Shown in pieces: positions 44,700 to 56,911 of a stretch of DNA of 64,000 nt. Position 1 is the stretch's first letter, and the number at the start of each line of letters is the position of its first letter. The DNA is from Amblyomma americanum (taxonomy: Eukaryota > Arthropoda > Arachnida > Ixodida > Ixodidae). The stretch covers positions 162,241,689 through 162,305,688 of the forward strand of contig NC_135500.1 in NCBI RefSeq assembly GCF_052857255.1. The letters are read 5' to 3'. The notes beneath the pieces are model-generated. The model did not search any database and had not been told where the DNA came from. It saw nothing but the letters and a program-made list of their open reading frames with translations. A program made the translations under genes and the position numbers.

Positions 44700-45160
44700 G
44701 CTGGGAGCGTAATGCAAGTCCGAACCGGACGCCTGAAAGTCGTGGAGGAGCCCGAGGCAGCTGCCCCGGGTTAGGATTCCCTGTCTCCGAGTCGGAGCTT
44801 GCGTCGTTGGGTGGTCGGGCATCCCATGAGTGGAGCCGCACCATTGGAGAACATCGACGCCCTCCCTGTCCTGGCCAGACAGGAGTCGAGCGATGATAAA
44901 ATGAGGGTCAATATCTCGCTGTCCCCATTCCCATCACATTACCCATAACCCTTCCCTCAGTCCCATTCCCACAACCTATGTCCCACCCCCTCCGCTACGT
45001 CCCAGGGGAGATCAGGGGAGTCTCCCCGGCTGTGGGTCGCTTAGTAGCATTACCCCATTTTTTTATTTTCCCACCTTCGGGTGGCAAAAGCACAACATTG
45101 CCTTCGGGCCTTTTCATTTATATTACGATTGGGTTAAGCCTGTGATACTTTAGTGGTACA
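44700..45160 (+). repeat. GC-rich block, probable mobile-element 5' region
   Basis: A GC-rich island between AT-rich flanks. It ends with two short hairpins, CCACCTTCGGGTGG at about 45,071-45,084 and GCCTTCGGGC, and a C-rich stretch of CCATTCCCA/CCACCCCC type. One plus-strand frame reads MQVRTGRLKVVEEPEAAAPG from about 44,711 and then meets a stop. I do not recognise it, and a LINE 5' region is one possibility. Confidence 0.3.
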
Positions 45161-48100
45161 GGCAGGAGCTCATTGGTTTACGTTTTTTTATGGCAGCTCC
45201 ACCATACTCTTTGTCATGTTCGTCTTAGGTTGCGCTAACTTGATTCGTTTCGCTTGATACGCCCTATTGGTGAACATTCGAAGTCTTTTTGTACACGGTT
45301 TAGCTTGCAGAATAGCTAATGCATGAATCTCACCTATAAAATTCGCAACAAAACAAGCCCAAAATAGCGAATACATGCTAGTGAGTTTACAGATAGCAAT
45401 AAACGCACCAACTTTTGTGTGCTGATTTTTTTTATTAACTTTTCTCTGAGTCAAAGTTTGTTGTCAGCGAGTTCGCAGTTTGAAAGACTTATATTGCCAG
45501 CTCCTTAAGAAAACGAGGAAGACGATCTAAAAGTCACGCACAGGCTAGAAATTCTGCTTAGTAAAAGCAGCGTACAGAAACTATGTGCACGGAGGGTAAG
45601 GAAGGATATAATTGAAATAAAAATCTAAGCGTAAAATTCAGTTGCGAAAGCATAAAAACGGCTGCAGTCACTTTCAGTTATTCTCTAGCGTTTTCAGGAG
45701 GGCGTTTAATCGATGTGTACATATTTTCCCTGGAATTTCCTCAAAAATAATAATTTCTTTGCGCATACACTTTAATTCCATGCTGCTACATACAACGCTT
45801 TAATTTCGCAGTCTATATGATTATAAATTATTACTAAAAATATCCCTAACAATAGGTTGAGTTCAATGTTTGTTCAGTACCGGAGGTGTACATATACATA
45901 GCATTAACCTAAATAGCTCATGTAGACACAGCCAAGCTTAGAGCAGAATAAAGCAAGTGGAAGAGCAATTTTCTGCCTAAACCTGTTTCTTAAACACTCA
46001 GATAATTTTTTTCTATGTTAAGACATTGTCGTCATTCGACAAATCGACGGTAAGCAGCTTGCATACAGTGTATTGCTGTGATTAGTAAACTAGTTGCTAT
46101 TCGTTGAACGATGTAGTCTATTAAGTCTGACGGGAACTACGATAGCGGCGAAGGTAATGGATGTCTTTATTTTCTTATAGCTTAGCGGAACAAATTATTA
46201 GCGATAAAAATTGTGGCAGAGAGCAATAAAACGTCTTTAATTGGTATTGCATTGAAATGACATGAAACTGAGGACTACGTCATTCTGCTTTGGTACCTGG
46301 TAAAAGCCAATATTTCGAGTTCATCTAGCTCTGCTGACTTTTTTTCGGCAGTAAAACAAGAAGTTGAATTAAGCGATCTGGAGTTAGAGTTATAATACCA
46401 CCTCCTCGTTCTCATTCAAGCTACTAATGCTTTCTAAAGATATTTAAATATTAAAAGTTCATTGATATATATATATATAACACTAATCTGAATCTCTATG
46501 TCTTCTCCTCGAATATTTTTGTGAACTTTTCTTTGTATTCGAGGCTCATAAAATATTTCTGCACAAAACTATAATACTTAATTTATTGTTATTGTGTTTA
46601 AAGGCGACAAAAAAGGGCTGTATAGAGAAATATGAACAACTTTTTGAACTGTACTCTTGTGAATTTCTCGGTATGAAACTAAAATTTCTTATTTCCAGAA
46701 AATTGTCTGAGCGCTGGTCAAGCTCTTCTTCTAAAGAAAGACTGCCATCAAAAAAGGTCTCGCGAAACCCATCGGAAGATTAATCAGTTGCTCCCCACGG
46801 TACAATGCTTTTCCGAAGACAGTCAATAAAAGTCAACAAAGTAATGATTTCTCTTTAGCCGGATGCCTTTAAATAAGCGTTTTCGATGGACAGTCTCGAC
46901 GAAGTGAGCTTAAAAAAAACGGTCATTATTTCTGCCTGTGCTATCTCGGACCGTTTAAAACGACAAAAGAAGGTCATTAATCAAGACAAAAAATTATTCA
47001 AGTGCTTCACCGTGCATAGATTTTTTCGTTCTTAAAGATTATAACAAGCAAAAACAATCCGAGCATTTATTTTCTGACGTTGATGGTTGACTCAATATAT
47101 TTCCTTCAGCCAAAAAAAAATTCATGTCCAAGGTGAACCTTTCCAGTAGGAGCTCATGTACCTATATGACGGACAATTTCTAGCCAGTAGGACCTTGTGA
47201 ATTTACCAGAAGTGCTGTGGTTGATATTGTGTGTTCCTTGGTTACAACCGAAAGTCCACTGCCTTATCACAATGTTTGCAACGAAAGTGCAGCATTCTAG
47301 AATAATCATGATCACAGGGAACCGTTTCTGTGATGCTGTACATTGCTGTTAGTCTTTCAGGCGTCTTATCTTGTTATTCTCCGGCCATCTTTACATTTAA
47401 CGCCGCCGACAGCGACTGGCTACGACTGGCCGACAGCGACTCAACAACCTCCAAGTGCACATGCTGCTACCTCTAGGCTCTGGGCCCAGGTAAGTTCGCC
47501 AATTAAATTATTTCCGGTTACTGCGGACCTGATTGTGTACTGTCTATTACCGGGCCTGTCCTCAAAGCCAGATGACAATATTTGCGATACTGATGCATAA
47601 TAGGCGACGTCCGAAGAAAGCTTATTCAGGCGTTTGAGGAACCAATACAACCGCATGAGCGGTTTAATAATTTTTCTTAATGCACTTTTTTCTGTAGCCC
47701 TTCTAGCAACAGCGATAAATCATGTATTCATTAGGGGTTATAAAGGCAGAAACATGATGCCTACAGCTTGAATAGCAAAAGAAATAATTCAAATCGAAAT
47801 TTTGAGTAAAAGTAGTACTGCAACATTTGAATGGATACTGACTGTTTTGTCTGGGCATCAGCTTATTTTTGTTTCCTTTTCAGTGCGGCCAGAAATATTA
47901 TTCAATACTAATTTTATATATAATATATGTGAAAACAAAATTATTTGCCCTAACTGTTCTCGTCTAAGTCGCACTTCCAACCGTATATTATGCTACAGCT
48001 ATGCTCTATTTTCGCCTCACTATTAGGCCACTTCTACACAGCGCTGAGTGCCTTAGACCTGCCATCCCCCCATAAGTTCTGTGCATTTTGCAGGCGACCA

Positions 48101-49408
48101 GCACGAAAATTATACAGATCACACGGGCCTTGCAGTGTGCGTTAGAGCATAGCGATTTGTGCGTTTCGTCAGTATCACAAGAGGAGAAAAATATAGAATG
48201 GAGATTACACAACTGGTAATGCGGAGAATCAGTTCTGCCTTCATGCGAAAATAACTGCTCATAGAAAAATGGATCTCGTGCAGTGGCCAAGCGTGGCTGA
48301 GAGCTTCATCTTGCCTATTTGTTCCCTATTTTTAGTTTTTCTGAAAAGGTAGCGTTCGGCCTGTGTATTTTTCAGCCTTATTTGTTGTAAGCTATACTGT
48401 AAATTTCCACGTACGGTAATCTCAATTAAATTTCGCACAAAAAAGAAATGCCGCCCACCGAATGAACGTATACAGTGGAGCTTATCGGGTTAGTTGGAAT
48501 CAAATTTAATAGATAACCGCCTAACATTTTTGTAAGGAGACTACAGTTTCTACGCTTATTTTTTATTGGCACGAAAATCTTGGAGTCGTTCGAGCCCCTA
48601 ATATAGTGCTAGAATGCTTGTCATCATATGAGACGTCTATTAGATTTCGGCAATAAATGAAGCCTATTTCGGCGGTATACGATGGGCGAAATTGCCGACA
48701 GCAATCTCTTTTACGGGGTCACTAATCCTTAAGCTTTGCAGCTTTACTATGGTGGAGGCACTTAACTATGTACTGCTCTGCCTTTCACTTGTTAAGTTAA
48801 TTTGTCTACGTGTCCACGTTTCTTTCGTCTTCTTTTTTTTATTCCCAACCTGTTATTCTTCTATTATTTTTGCGGCGTTGTTGATTCTCTTCCTTTTTTT
48901 CGTTTACTTTTTGTCTCGCTTCATTAACCTTCACATTACATAGAAAGGCCTCCCAAATTTGTCAACTTTACCCTGACGGACTGTTTAGAGAATTCCAACC
49001 TCCCTTAACTCAATAGTACTTCGGTAATTTTTATGACAGCATCCTAGCGCTATACATTTAAATGTTTTTTTCTTTATAACCTTGGTAAACTATCCAGTCA
49101 CTTTCCTGACTTGTGAGATGTTTAGTTGTTTCACTGTTTGAAAAGGGCCGGTTCCCAAAGCAGGGACCGGTAACCTCGTCAAGCTCGCCGTCTGATCTTA
49201 CAACGCTCTTGCCTCTTGCGGATCTTGTAAGGCAATACGAAGATTGAAGGTTTAGGATAGTCGTAAAGCATTTACGACAAAAGCAAGCTCAACGAGGTTG
49301 AAATCGGATAGGCTTAGAATGAGCCGCCACGTTTCCGCGTGGACGACATTGATGTGTTCATAGAATATAGAAGTTCACCAATATCCAGGATTTCTTCGTG
49401 AACTTTCC
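45161..49408. other. No gene recognised; a few simple repeats
   Basis: Strongly AT-rich. (AT)n at 46,466-46,481. At 47,404-47,443 a CCGACAGCGACT unit occurs twice, followed by GGGCCCAGGTAAGTTC near 47,480-47,495, which looks like a splice donor. Around 49,150-49,340 there are several short hairpins, for example CCGGTTCCCAAAGCAGGGACCGG. No exon can be assigned. Confidence 0.45.
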
Positions 49409-49717
49409 GTGAATATATCTCAAATCTTTTGTTTCACTATATTCACCATATATGTTTTCGGGAGTGCTTGTGACTGTGACATGATGTCTCGTGGAGGCGG
49501 GCTTGCGAAACTGATGCAGAAAATCATCGATGATTGGCAGAACCGGGAAGTGAAGCCAGTGGAGCATCTGATCACAAGCGTATGGGACCTTTACGTCAAC
49601 AACCCAATATTCCCGCTCGCGAAAGCGCAATCAAGGCAACGCGGAAAATCTCATCCTCATAGTGGTGATTATCTGCAATTTTTTTCTTGGCAACCTATAG
49701 TCGCTATCACTGCCTGA
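49409..49717 (+). CDS. Candidate small secreted protein, unknown
   Basis: A 102-codon frame. The first 20 or so residues, MNISQIFCFTIFTIYVFGSAC, look like a signal peptide: a polar start, a hydrophobic core and small residues near the cut. The following CDCDMMSRGGGLAKLMQKIIDDWQNREVKPVEHLITSVWDLYVNNPIFPLAKAQS is balanced and helical-looking. Ticks secrete many small proteins, which makes this plausible. I see no known domain or cysteine framework. The first codon at 49,409-49,411 reads ATG. There is no upstream promoter evidence and no clear 3' splice site. Local GC content rises over 49,480-49,640. Confidence 0.3.
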   Translation: MNISQIFCFTIFTIYVFGSACDCDMMSRGGGLAKLMQKIIDDWQNREVKPVEHLITSVWDLYVNNPIFPLAKAQSRQRGKSHPHSGDYLQFFSWQPIVAITA

Positions 49718-50050
49718 CTTTAAAAAACGCAGCCCAGTCTTCCATGAAAATCTATGTGCGCAATCGAGGGTCAGTCCTAACCGTACAAAGCAACCAACTT
49801 AAACGTTTATTTAGTAGAACACTCACACCCATCTCGTGAAATTAAGATCTTAGTTTTTCCGACGAGCACTATAAATATGTTTAATGTTGACAACAGAGCC
49901 GTAAGCAAAACAAATTACTCGCTGAGATTTCAGCACGTCGTATTATAAATGATAAATATACCACAATTCGAGCAACATTGCATCTTAAAGGCTGCTTAGC
50001 ATTTCAGGGGGCGAATATATTTCTGCGTGTTCATCGTTGCACAGAAAGCA
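49718..50050. other. No feature recognised
   Basis: AT-rich sequence without a supported feature. Confidence 0.5.
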
Positions 50051-50134
50051 TAGTGCGGTAACCACAGAGGACAAGGCGAGGACAAGACAAGCGCTTGTCC
50101 TTTCCTCGCCTCGTTCTCTGTGGTTACCGCGCTA
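50051..50134. repeat. 84-bp near-perfect palindrome
   Basis: Two 44-base arms share the central GCGC. TAGTGCGGTAACCACAGAGG... on the left pairs with ...CTCTGTGGTTACCGCGCTA on the right. By my count 39 of 44 positions match, and there is no spacer. Such a sequence can form a cruciform or an RNA hairpin. It could be the joined ends of a small fold-back element. Confidence 0.85.
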
Positions 50135-50865
50135 TATTTCCTTTGCTTAACATTAATGTGCTGCGATGTTCAGGTCTTGAAATAACTGCACGAACAATGC
50201 AGTGTTAAGCATTGCTTTCGCCAGCATAGAGACTTGAAGAGCATGACTTTTCGTTAATATCGTAAACAATCACCAGCACTGAAAGGACAAACGCGTCTTA
50301 GCCAAGCATTATGAGGACTAAGCAGCACACTGCATCTGCTATAAGCCAGTACTAGTATAAATTGAAATTAATTATCCAGACCAAGAATAAGGTTTTTTGC
50401 TGGCAGCTCATATGTGATCTATTTTCTTATTATAGTGCTTAGCTCATACAGCGTAATGCCAGCCTAGTGAGACGCAAAATATTTTCTGTGTTTTGATGTC
50501 GAAGGTTCTTCCTAGCCCTGAAAAACACCAAAGAGGGAACACATTGGCAAGTTTGAAGAAGTAAGAATAAAAGTTGGAAAAAGTAGAGGCATAGAGGTCA
50601 CCAACAAACAAAAAACATTCACGTAAATATTTCTGTAAGCCGTTTCACTAGGCTACCCTGCATTTGGTATTATAATGACGCTGAAATGTTCATGCAATTA
50701 ACCTTTAAACACAAAAAGAACAGAAATTTGTTGCGCGAGTGAAGAACAACAATAAATAGACAACTAACTATTTGGGGACACCTACGTCATCTCCCAGAGG
50801 AAGCAGCTCCGAAAAGAAAATGAAGCAAGACAAGCGAGGTGAAGAAGAAAAAGAGAGCTAAACTT
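50135..50865. other. No gene recognised
   Basis: AT-rich sequence with no supported gene. Confidence 0.5.
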
Positions 50866-51388
50866 ACTACTAAGGAGAAGAAGAAGAAGCAGAAGAAGTG
50901 GAAGAAGAAGAAGAAGGAGAAGAAGAAGGAGAAGGAAAAGAAAAAGAAGAAGGAAAAGAAAAAGAAGAAGGAAAGAAAAAGAAGAAAAAGAAAAAGAAAA
51001 AGAAAACGGAAAAGGAAAAGAAAAAGGAAAAGAAAAGAAAAAGGAAAAGCAAAAAGGAAAAGGAAAAGAAAAAGAAAAAGAAAAAGAGAAAGGAAAAGAG
51101 AAAGAAAAAGAAAAAGAAAAAGACAAAGAAAAAGGAAAAGGAAAAAGAAAAAGAAAAGAAAAAGTAACAGAAAAAGAAAAGAAAAGAAAAAGAAGAAGAA
51201 GAAGAAGAAGAAGAAGAAGAAGAAGAAGAAGAAGAAGAAGAAGAAGAAGAAGAAGAAGAAGAAGAAGAAGAAGAAGAAGAAGAAGAAGAAGAAGAAGAAG
51301 AAGAAGAAGAAGAAGAAGAAGAAGAAGAAGAAGAAGAAGAAGAAAGAAGAAGAAGAAGAAGAAGAAGAAGAAGAAGAAGAAGAAGAAC
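50866..51388 (+). repeat. Long purine tract with (GAA)n core
   Basis: About 520 bases with very few pyrimidines on the plus strand: AAG/GGAAAAG-type units up to about 51,180, then nearly pure (GAA)n from about 51,187 to 51,388, broken once near 51,342. The open frames here (poly-Lys/Glu on plus, poly-Phe/Ser/Leu on minus, up to 221 codons) are products of the repeat and are not genes. Confidence 0.95.
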
Positions 51389-53621
51389 CGGTGGCTGTAA
51401 AGAAAAATCTACAGGCAGTGTTCGGGATTCTGGCTGCAATTAGCGCGTTCAAAAATTGACGGTTTCAATAAACAACTGGCAGCAAGAGCCGCCTCATCGA
51501 TTAGCTAGCTGAAAGGCTAAGTCACCCACCCTCAGGAGAGAAAGATGGGACATTTGGCTTCGGGCCAGACCAAGTCCACACTTATTACCCTTTTCCTGTT
51601 AAGTGCGGTGCTCACAAGGCGTGATCTAGGGTGTGCCAAAAAGCTCAGTTTTTCGAAAGACGACACACTCTAAACCGACATATATAAATGTTCACAATCG
51701 ATAGTTTTCCTGTGAACTACGCACTGTTCATTCTCCTACTCTCCCTTCGACTTCTTATTTTTTTATTTGTCCTTATATTCACTCACTCCTCTTCTTATGT
51801 TCCCAATTTATACGTGTCCCGGCGAATGTGCATCTAATGCAAAGTTGCATTTTGAAAGAACTCTGAGGTACATTTGAGCGATGCAAATCTCATGTGCTTT
51901 CAAGTACACATAAGTGGGCAGCAGTGACTGTCCCACAAGCCTAGGCAAATGGTGCGAAAGAATGAAGAAAACGAACGTGGACAGGGACTACAGATAAAGA
52001 CAACATAGCCAGAGAACACAAGAAAAATGTGCGCAAATTTCTTTGCCTACTCGCGAGTGAATGCACTGGCGGCATCCAAAGTAACCTGTTTGGCTACTGC
52101 ATTTTTCAAAAGTGGGTTTACTATACCTGCATGTGCAGATGTAAAAATTAGAGAGAGCTTATTTTGCAAGAACCGGTTATCTGTCCTGCAGCGCTGTTCA
52201 GAAGCCTGGATTTATAAGTTCCCGTTCAAATGTGTTATTATAACATACATGAGTTATGCTAATGTAACATGCCGTAAAATAGCGATTGCTCATTCTCTGA
52301 AGCACCCAGCAGCGAGTTAAAAAACAGCCTACCTATCCAAACATTTCAAACAAAAAAGTATCAGGAAACTTGAGAGGAGACGCCTAAAGTTTTTAGTGTG
52401 CAGTGCTTTAAAATCTGGGTGATTAATCTGCGATAGTTAAATGGGACAGGCACTTGCGCATACGGACCAATGCATTAAGGAGAACTTCAAAGCTCGTTGC
52501 GATAAGCACTACTTTGAAATCATTATTCAGGGCATTCCTGTATCACTTTATGCACAAAACGCTAAATTGACGTCCATATGCGGATTTACCTCAGCGCTAA
52601 TGGGTTCTATTTTGAAACCTTTCATGCTGATAAGTGCGAGACGACTGCTTTGTATGCTGTATTTATAATATAAAACCCAGGGGGCGTAGCAGAAAGTTTC
52701 ATTTAAAAATTTATGTTCGAAACGTTGGTTAAACAAAGTGCATTTGTATGCTTGCACAATGATATTTTGGCCTGCTTGAACAGTAATAAATCTCACGCGT
52801 ACGAACACTGCTATATTTCTATCAGTCGTTTGCAACAAACATTGTTATCACAGTAGGACTGCCCTGGATAACAGTTATTGCTCGCTGCGCTTTCTTGCTT
52901 GCTTGCCTCTTTTCCTGCGTGCAATGGACGCAAACGCAAAACATAAGACTTCTTTTCGCTGATTTGCAATTCCAATGAAGTCGTCTCAATTAGTCATGAT
53001 CCAGATTTTATATGTCCCTCAACAAACAATCCCACGCTGTCGCCAACCACTACGTCTATTTTGTTTCTCGCGTTGCTATCCTTGCTAGAGCATTCATGCT
53101 GACGAAATAAAAAAATGGGGAATTGTTATAACGCATGCTTCAGTGATTTCCTCTATCTGACAGAAACAGCGGGGGGTTCGACGCGAGTGTACCTCTTGGA
53201 ATAGAAGCTAAAAGGATAAGAATCCCACATACATTGAGTAGGTGCAAGTTGTAGAAGAAAACAATCTTCAACAATAATTTTTCAGTGTTACGGAGGCCAA
53301 ACATTTTCCATCCTTTTAAAAGTTGCACATTTTAACTCTCAGCTGAGTTACCTCCCACGAGAAAAACATGCTCGTATGCAGCACAGCCGTTGTTACAGGG
53401 TGGCTCGCGCTGCAAACTTTACTAGGAATGCCTAGAAAAAATGGTTTTTCCTTCGACTGAAGCATAAACAAGGAAAAAAGGCACCTACTTTTAGTAAGAC
53501 ATACGCACTAAGTATGGGGCAGGTAGGTATAAGTAAGCCCTCAAAAATCATATGTAGAATTTTCTTCGGCAGCATATGCTTTCTGGTCTGAAGTATTCAG
53601 CCATTTCACTGTGCTGTGCAG
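51389..53621. other. No gene recognised
   Basis: Short frames only, such as 52,027-52,320 plus (97 codons) and 52,548-52,838 minus (96 codons), without recognisable domains. Confidence 0.5.
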
Positions 53622-53802
53622 ACTAAATGACTCCATTGTATATAGTAACCATGGTTCTCACGATTTATGGTGCGCCGATGCGAATGTTGTCCGAGAGGAA
53701 ATGAGAGTGATAGCTCTGAGCGATGTTCTCTGTGGACTCAAGCGAGTAGCAATCGGTGCACGTAACGCGTGCCTTGAAATGGACATCTTCGAGCAAAGAA
53801 AG
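53622..53802 (+). CDS. Candidate internal coding exon, unknown protein
   Basis: 181 bases bordered by an acceptor-like CACTGTGCTGTGCAG and a donor AAG/GTAGCT. It reads LNDSIVYSNHGSHDLWCADANVVREEMRVIALSDVLCGLKRVAIGARNACLEMDIFEQRK in the open frame that crosses it. The composition is balanced, with few Lys/Asn/Phe from AT bias. The open frame runs on to 53,847, so the stop lies in the presumed intron. I do not recognise the protein, and no neighbouring exon was found. It could also be a fragment of an unknown mobile element. Confidence 0.3.
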
Positions 53803-55127
53803 GTAGCTGGGAAGCTACAGTTGTTGGTTTGCCCGGATGGGAAGTGAAAACTACTAGTTAACTGTTTTGTTAACCGGAGCCATAGCAGCACGTATATAGC
53901 CGCACATAATATATGAGCCTTACTCTCGAATTGGAAGATAGCAAGTGAAAGATATTGAACGAAAGTAGCAAACAAAGTTAGAAGTATCTCTGTTTGAAAC
54001 GTCAAGTCGAAATAATATGTCGCCTAAACAAGAAGAACATAGCAAGCGCAAGAATAAAGCTGAAGGTATAATACTTTTCCTCTCTTCGAAGTTACATTAG
54101 CTGTTCTGAAAGAAGGACCTTGCTGAACGAAGTTTGTTTCATTTTGTTTGGGCAGTAATAGTGCGGCAGTGTAGATATCATTCAGAGAGAAGGAAAGCAA
54201 AACAAAAATCATGCCGAAAAAGGCAGCGACGTTTCCTTTCCAGACGATACTGCCGGTAGTTTGCGAATGTTTCGCAGGAAATCACTCACTTCAATCTCCA
54301 TCCGTCAACGAGAGCTTAGGTTCCACTTAGAAGACCACCACAGCTTCTGACCAGGTCATATTACCGGAAGAACAAACATTCGCTTGCTGACCGGACAGCA
54401 GGCATCTTCACGGCCATTTTCTTATGAGCTCCGGCCGCGATCTGTCAGCAACTGTCACGGTGTGGTCGCGCGTCCAAGAGACGTCCACTCATTCCTACGA
54501 CGTAAAAGTAAAGCACTGCTTGTGACACGGCGCTGCTCTTTGCTTTCTTGAATTTTTAAAAATATTTTACTCAACCTTCAGTTGCAGCGATAAGCCTCGA
54601 GTAGGCGCTCCTTAGTTTGAGCAGCCGACTGCAATAGGAAAAGGCGTTTTCTGTTAAGAGAGCGCTTTTCATCGCCCAATTGGTTGCGGAAATGTGAAAT
54701 TAATATTATCTGTCAACTGTGGACTCCAGGCCCAATGATAACATAACTTTGAACCGAGTACAGGGCAAGTGGTGATCGCAAAACCATGCTGGGAATGAAA
54801 ATCACCCGTACGATGCCCGTTGCAAAAAAAATCAACAGTTTAAGAACAAATCACTGCGCTGTTTCTCTGTTCTATCCACAAGGAGCAGACACGCTACTCG
54901 TGTCATGTTTTATGGATTATTGATACCTATACAAAGCCATATGATCAGCTGATGTTGAATCCAGCGTCTCTTGTGATACAAACACGTTGTAGCTTTTTTT
55001 ATGCAGTGCTTCAAATTCGGAATACAAAACCTGCAATGTTAGTTTTCAGTGTAATGGACGTGGTGTTTAAAAAATAACCACTCACCTCAAAAAATATTTC
55101 GCATTTGTTTCCTGGTGTATGTTTATG
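53803..55127. other. No gene recognised
   Basis: AT-rich overall. A slightly GC-rich part at 54,300-54,520 has no supported frame. Confidence 0.5.
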
Positions 55128-55226
55128 GTTTTTGAGGATTTAACGTCCCAAAACGACTCGGGCAAACAAGTACACCGTAGTGAAGGTATCCGCGTCCCTC
55201 ATAGCCTGAGGCGCTTTGGGACATTG
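55128..55226. mobile_element. Head-to-head SINE 3' fragments
   Basis: The left half (about 55,128-55,190) is the 3' end of a Ruka-like SINE on the minus strand (GGATTTAACGTCCCAAAACG, CACCGTAGTGAAGG). The right half (about 55,191-55,226) is the same part on the plus strand (GCGTCCCTCATAGCCTGAGG, CGCTTTGGGAC). Both lack the tRNA-like head. Together they make an imperfect inverted repeat. Confidence 0.75.
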
Positions 55227-55827
55227 CTGGTACATGTAAGGCATGCTTTTAAAAATGATCTTTGAATGAGAGAGCGCAAGAATTTACGAATGTGTTAGGG
55301 TTTCGATTTTAATAACGAAATTGATATATTTTTATTCATAGAGTTCTCAGCGTTACAAGATCATTTGCATTAGTTAAAATACTGAAAAATTCGCGAAATC
55401 TCCTTCGAGCCTGTACATTTCTTCGGTGCCTAAACAAGTGTCATCGGAAGACTGAATGAATATTAATTCAGTTTCTCTTTGTTCAGAGTAGAACCTTAAC
55501 ATTGGCACCAATGTAATAAACAACATACTTTCATTTAGATATTTTTGAGCAATTCGGAGTGCTATACATTTGGAATATAAAGTTTGTCCTTTTTTTCGAA
55601 TAAAACGCAGGAGAATATGAGTCATGTGCTCCGAGAATTAAAACCGGAAAAAAATTCTGACAGAAAAGGCTTGAAATCATCATTTTTGAGCAGGACGATA
55701 AATACTTAAATTGAAAGATGACTTTATTTAGCCTAACCGTTAAGAAACGAAAGTCTTGCATTAGTCGGTCTAGAATTACTTTGTTCTCAATGCCTGCTTC
55801 TTTATTCTTCATCTCTTTATTAAAGGT

Positions 55828-56060
55828 AGCCGCCGCGGTGGCTTAGTGGTTGTGGCGCTCGGCTGCTGACTCGAAAGACACGGGTTTGATGCCGGCCCGG
55901 AGGTCGAATTTCGATGGAGGTGAAATTCTAGAGACCCGTGTACTGTGCGATGTCAGTGCACGTTAGTGAACCTCAGGCGGTCGAAATATCCGGAGCCGTT
56001 CACTAGGACGTCCCTTCATGGCCTGAGTAGATTTGGGACGTTAAACACCCATTTACCATG
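55828..56060 (+). mobile_element. Ruka-like SINE, nearly full length
   Basis: Starts AGCCGCCGCGGTGGCTTAGTGG (A box within), has a B box GGTTTGATGCC, the body block GTGTACTGTGCGATGTCAG, and the end TTGGGACGTTAAACACCC. Flanking direct repeats TTTATTAAAGG at 55,816-55,826 and TTTAATAAAGG at 56,061-56,071 match in 10 of 11 bases and are the probable target-site duplication. The frames at 55,945-56,360 on both strands are partly inside the SINE and are not genes. Confidence 0.93.
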
Positions 56061-56911
56061 TTTAATAAAGGATTGTTGTATATGTTTCGGCAATCTTTCA
56101 AATGTTACTACGGAGCCATTCCGGTTACGCTTTGTCCTGGCCCGCCATTTTCTTTTATATCTGATCGCACAATGTGGGGTCGATACAGAAATTACACTAA
56201 TTGCGTTGCGATATTTACGCGAGCAACCTGTCCTCGCAACAGCAGAGTTTATCGGAATTTCTTCAAATGTGTAATTTTCTTTTGCACAAAAGGACTTCGT
56301 GCTCCACTCGTAAAAAACTATTTTGTGGCTATTCACATGACTCACCTACACCTTGAATAGTATCAAATATTTTCGTGCTTGTGGCGGGTAAAAACATTTT
56401 TTAATACCACACAACATGAGCACCTCAGGCATCGCTAACTTAACACCGGCTTTTTTTTATGAACACATATTCGGCTATAAGAACAGACTAAATAGACAAG
56501 ACAGAGGTCCTTATCTATTGGAAGACTGAACAGCTACAATAAAGCCTAATTTTATCCTAGTGCGCCATTCTGCGCCAATATGCTTGTCTTGAGAGAGACC
56601 AGATTTTTTTAAAGAAAGAGAAGAACAAAAGTTTCTGCAGATGAAGAGTCCTTTGATCCAAGTAGAAATACAAAAAAGCGTAAATGGAAGCTAAATAAGC
56701 ACATAGAGCCATGGAGCGAAAGAGTTCCTCAAGCCATCGGCAACGCGGTTAACTTTCAGACACGTAAATACAAAGCCCTTCGTATTAATGCTGTGGCTTA
56801 AAGAATATAGGTCCTAGCTTGCTGATAAAATCAAGTAATTGTAGAAATCCGTAGAACGCCACCAGCTTGTTCAATAAACAGAATGTAAACCTTAAATACT
56901 TGAGGTAATTT

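Noticed and set aside
50787..51459. Very long open frames of up to 221 codons on both strands
   Set aside because: They are poly-Lys/Glu and poly-Phe/Ser/Leu translations of the purine microsatellite, open in several frames at once.
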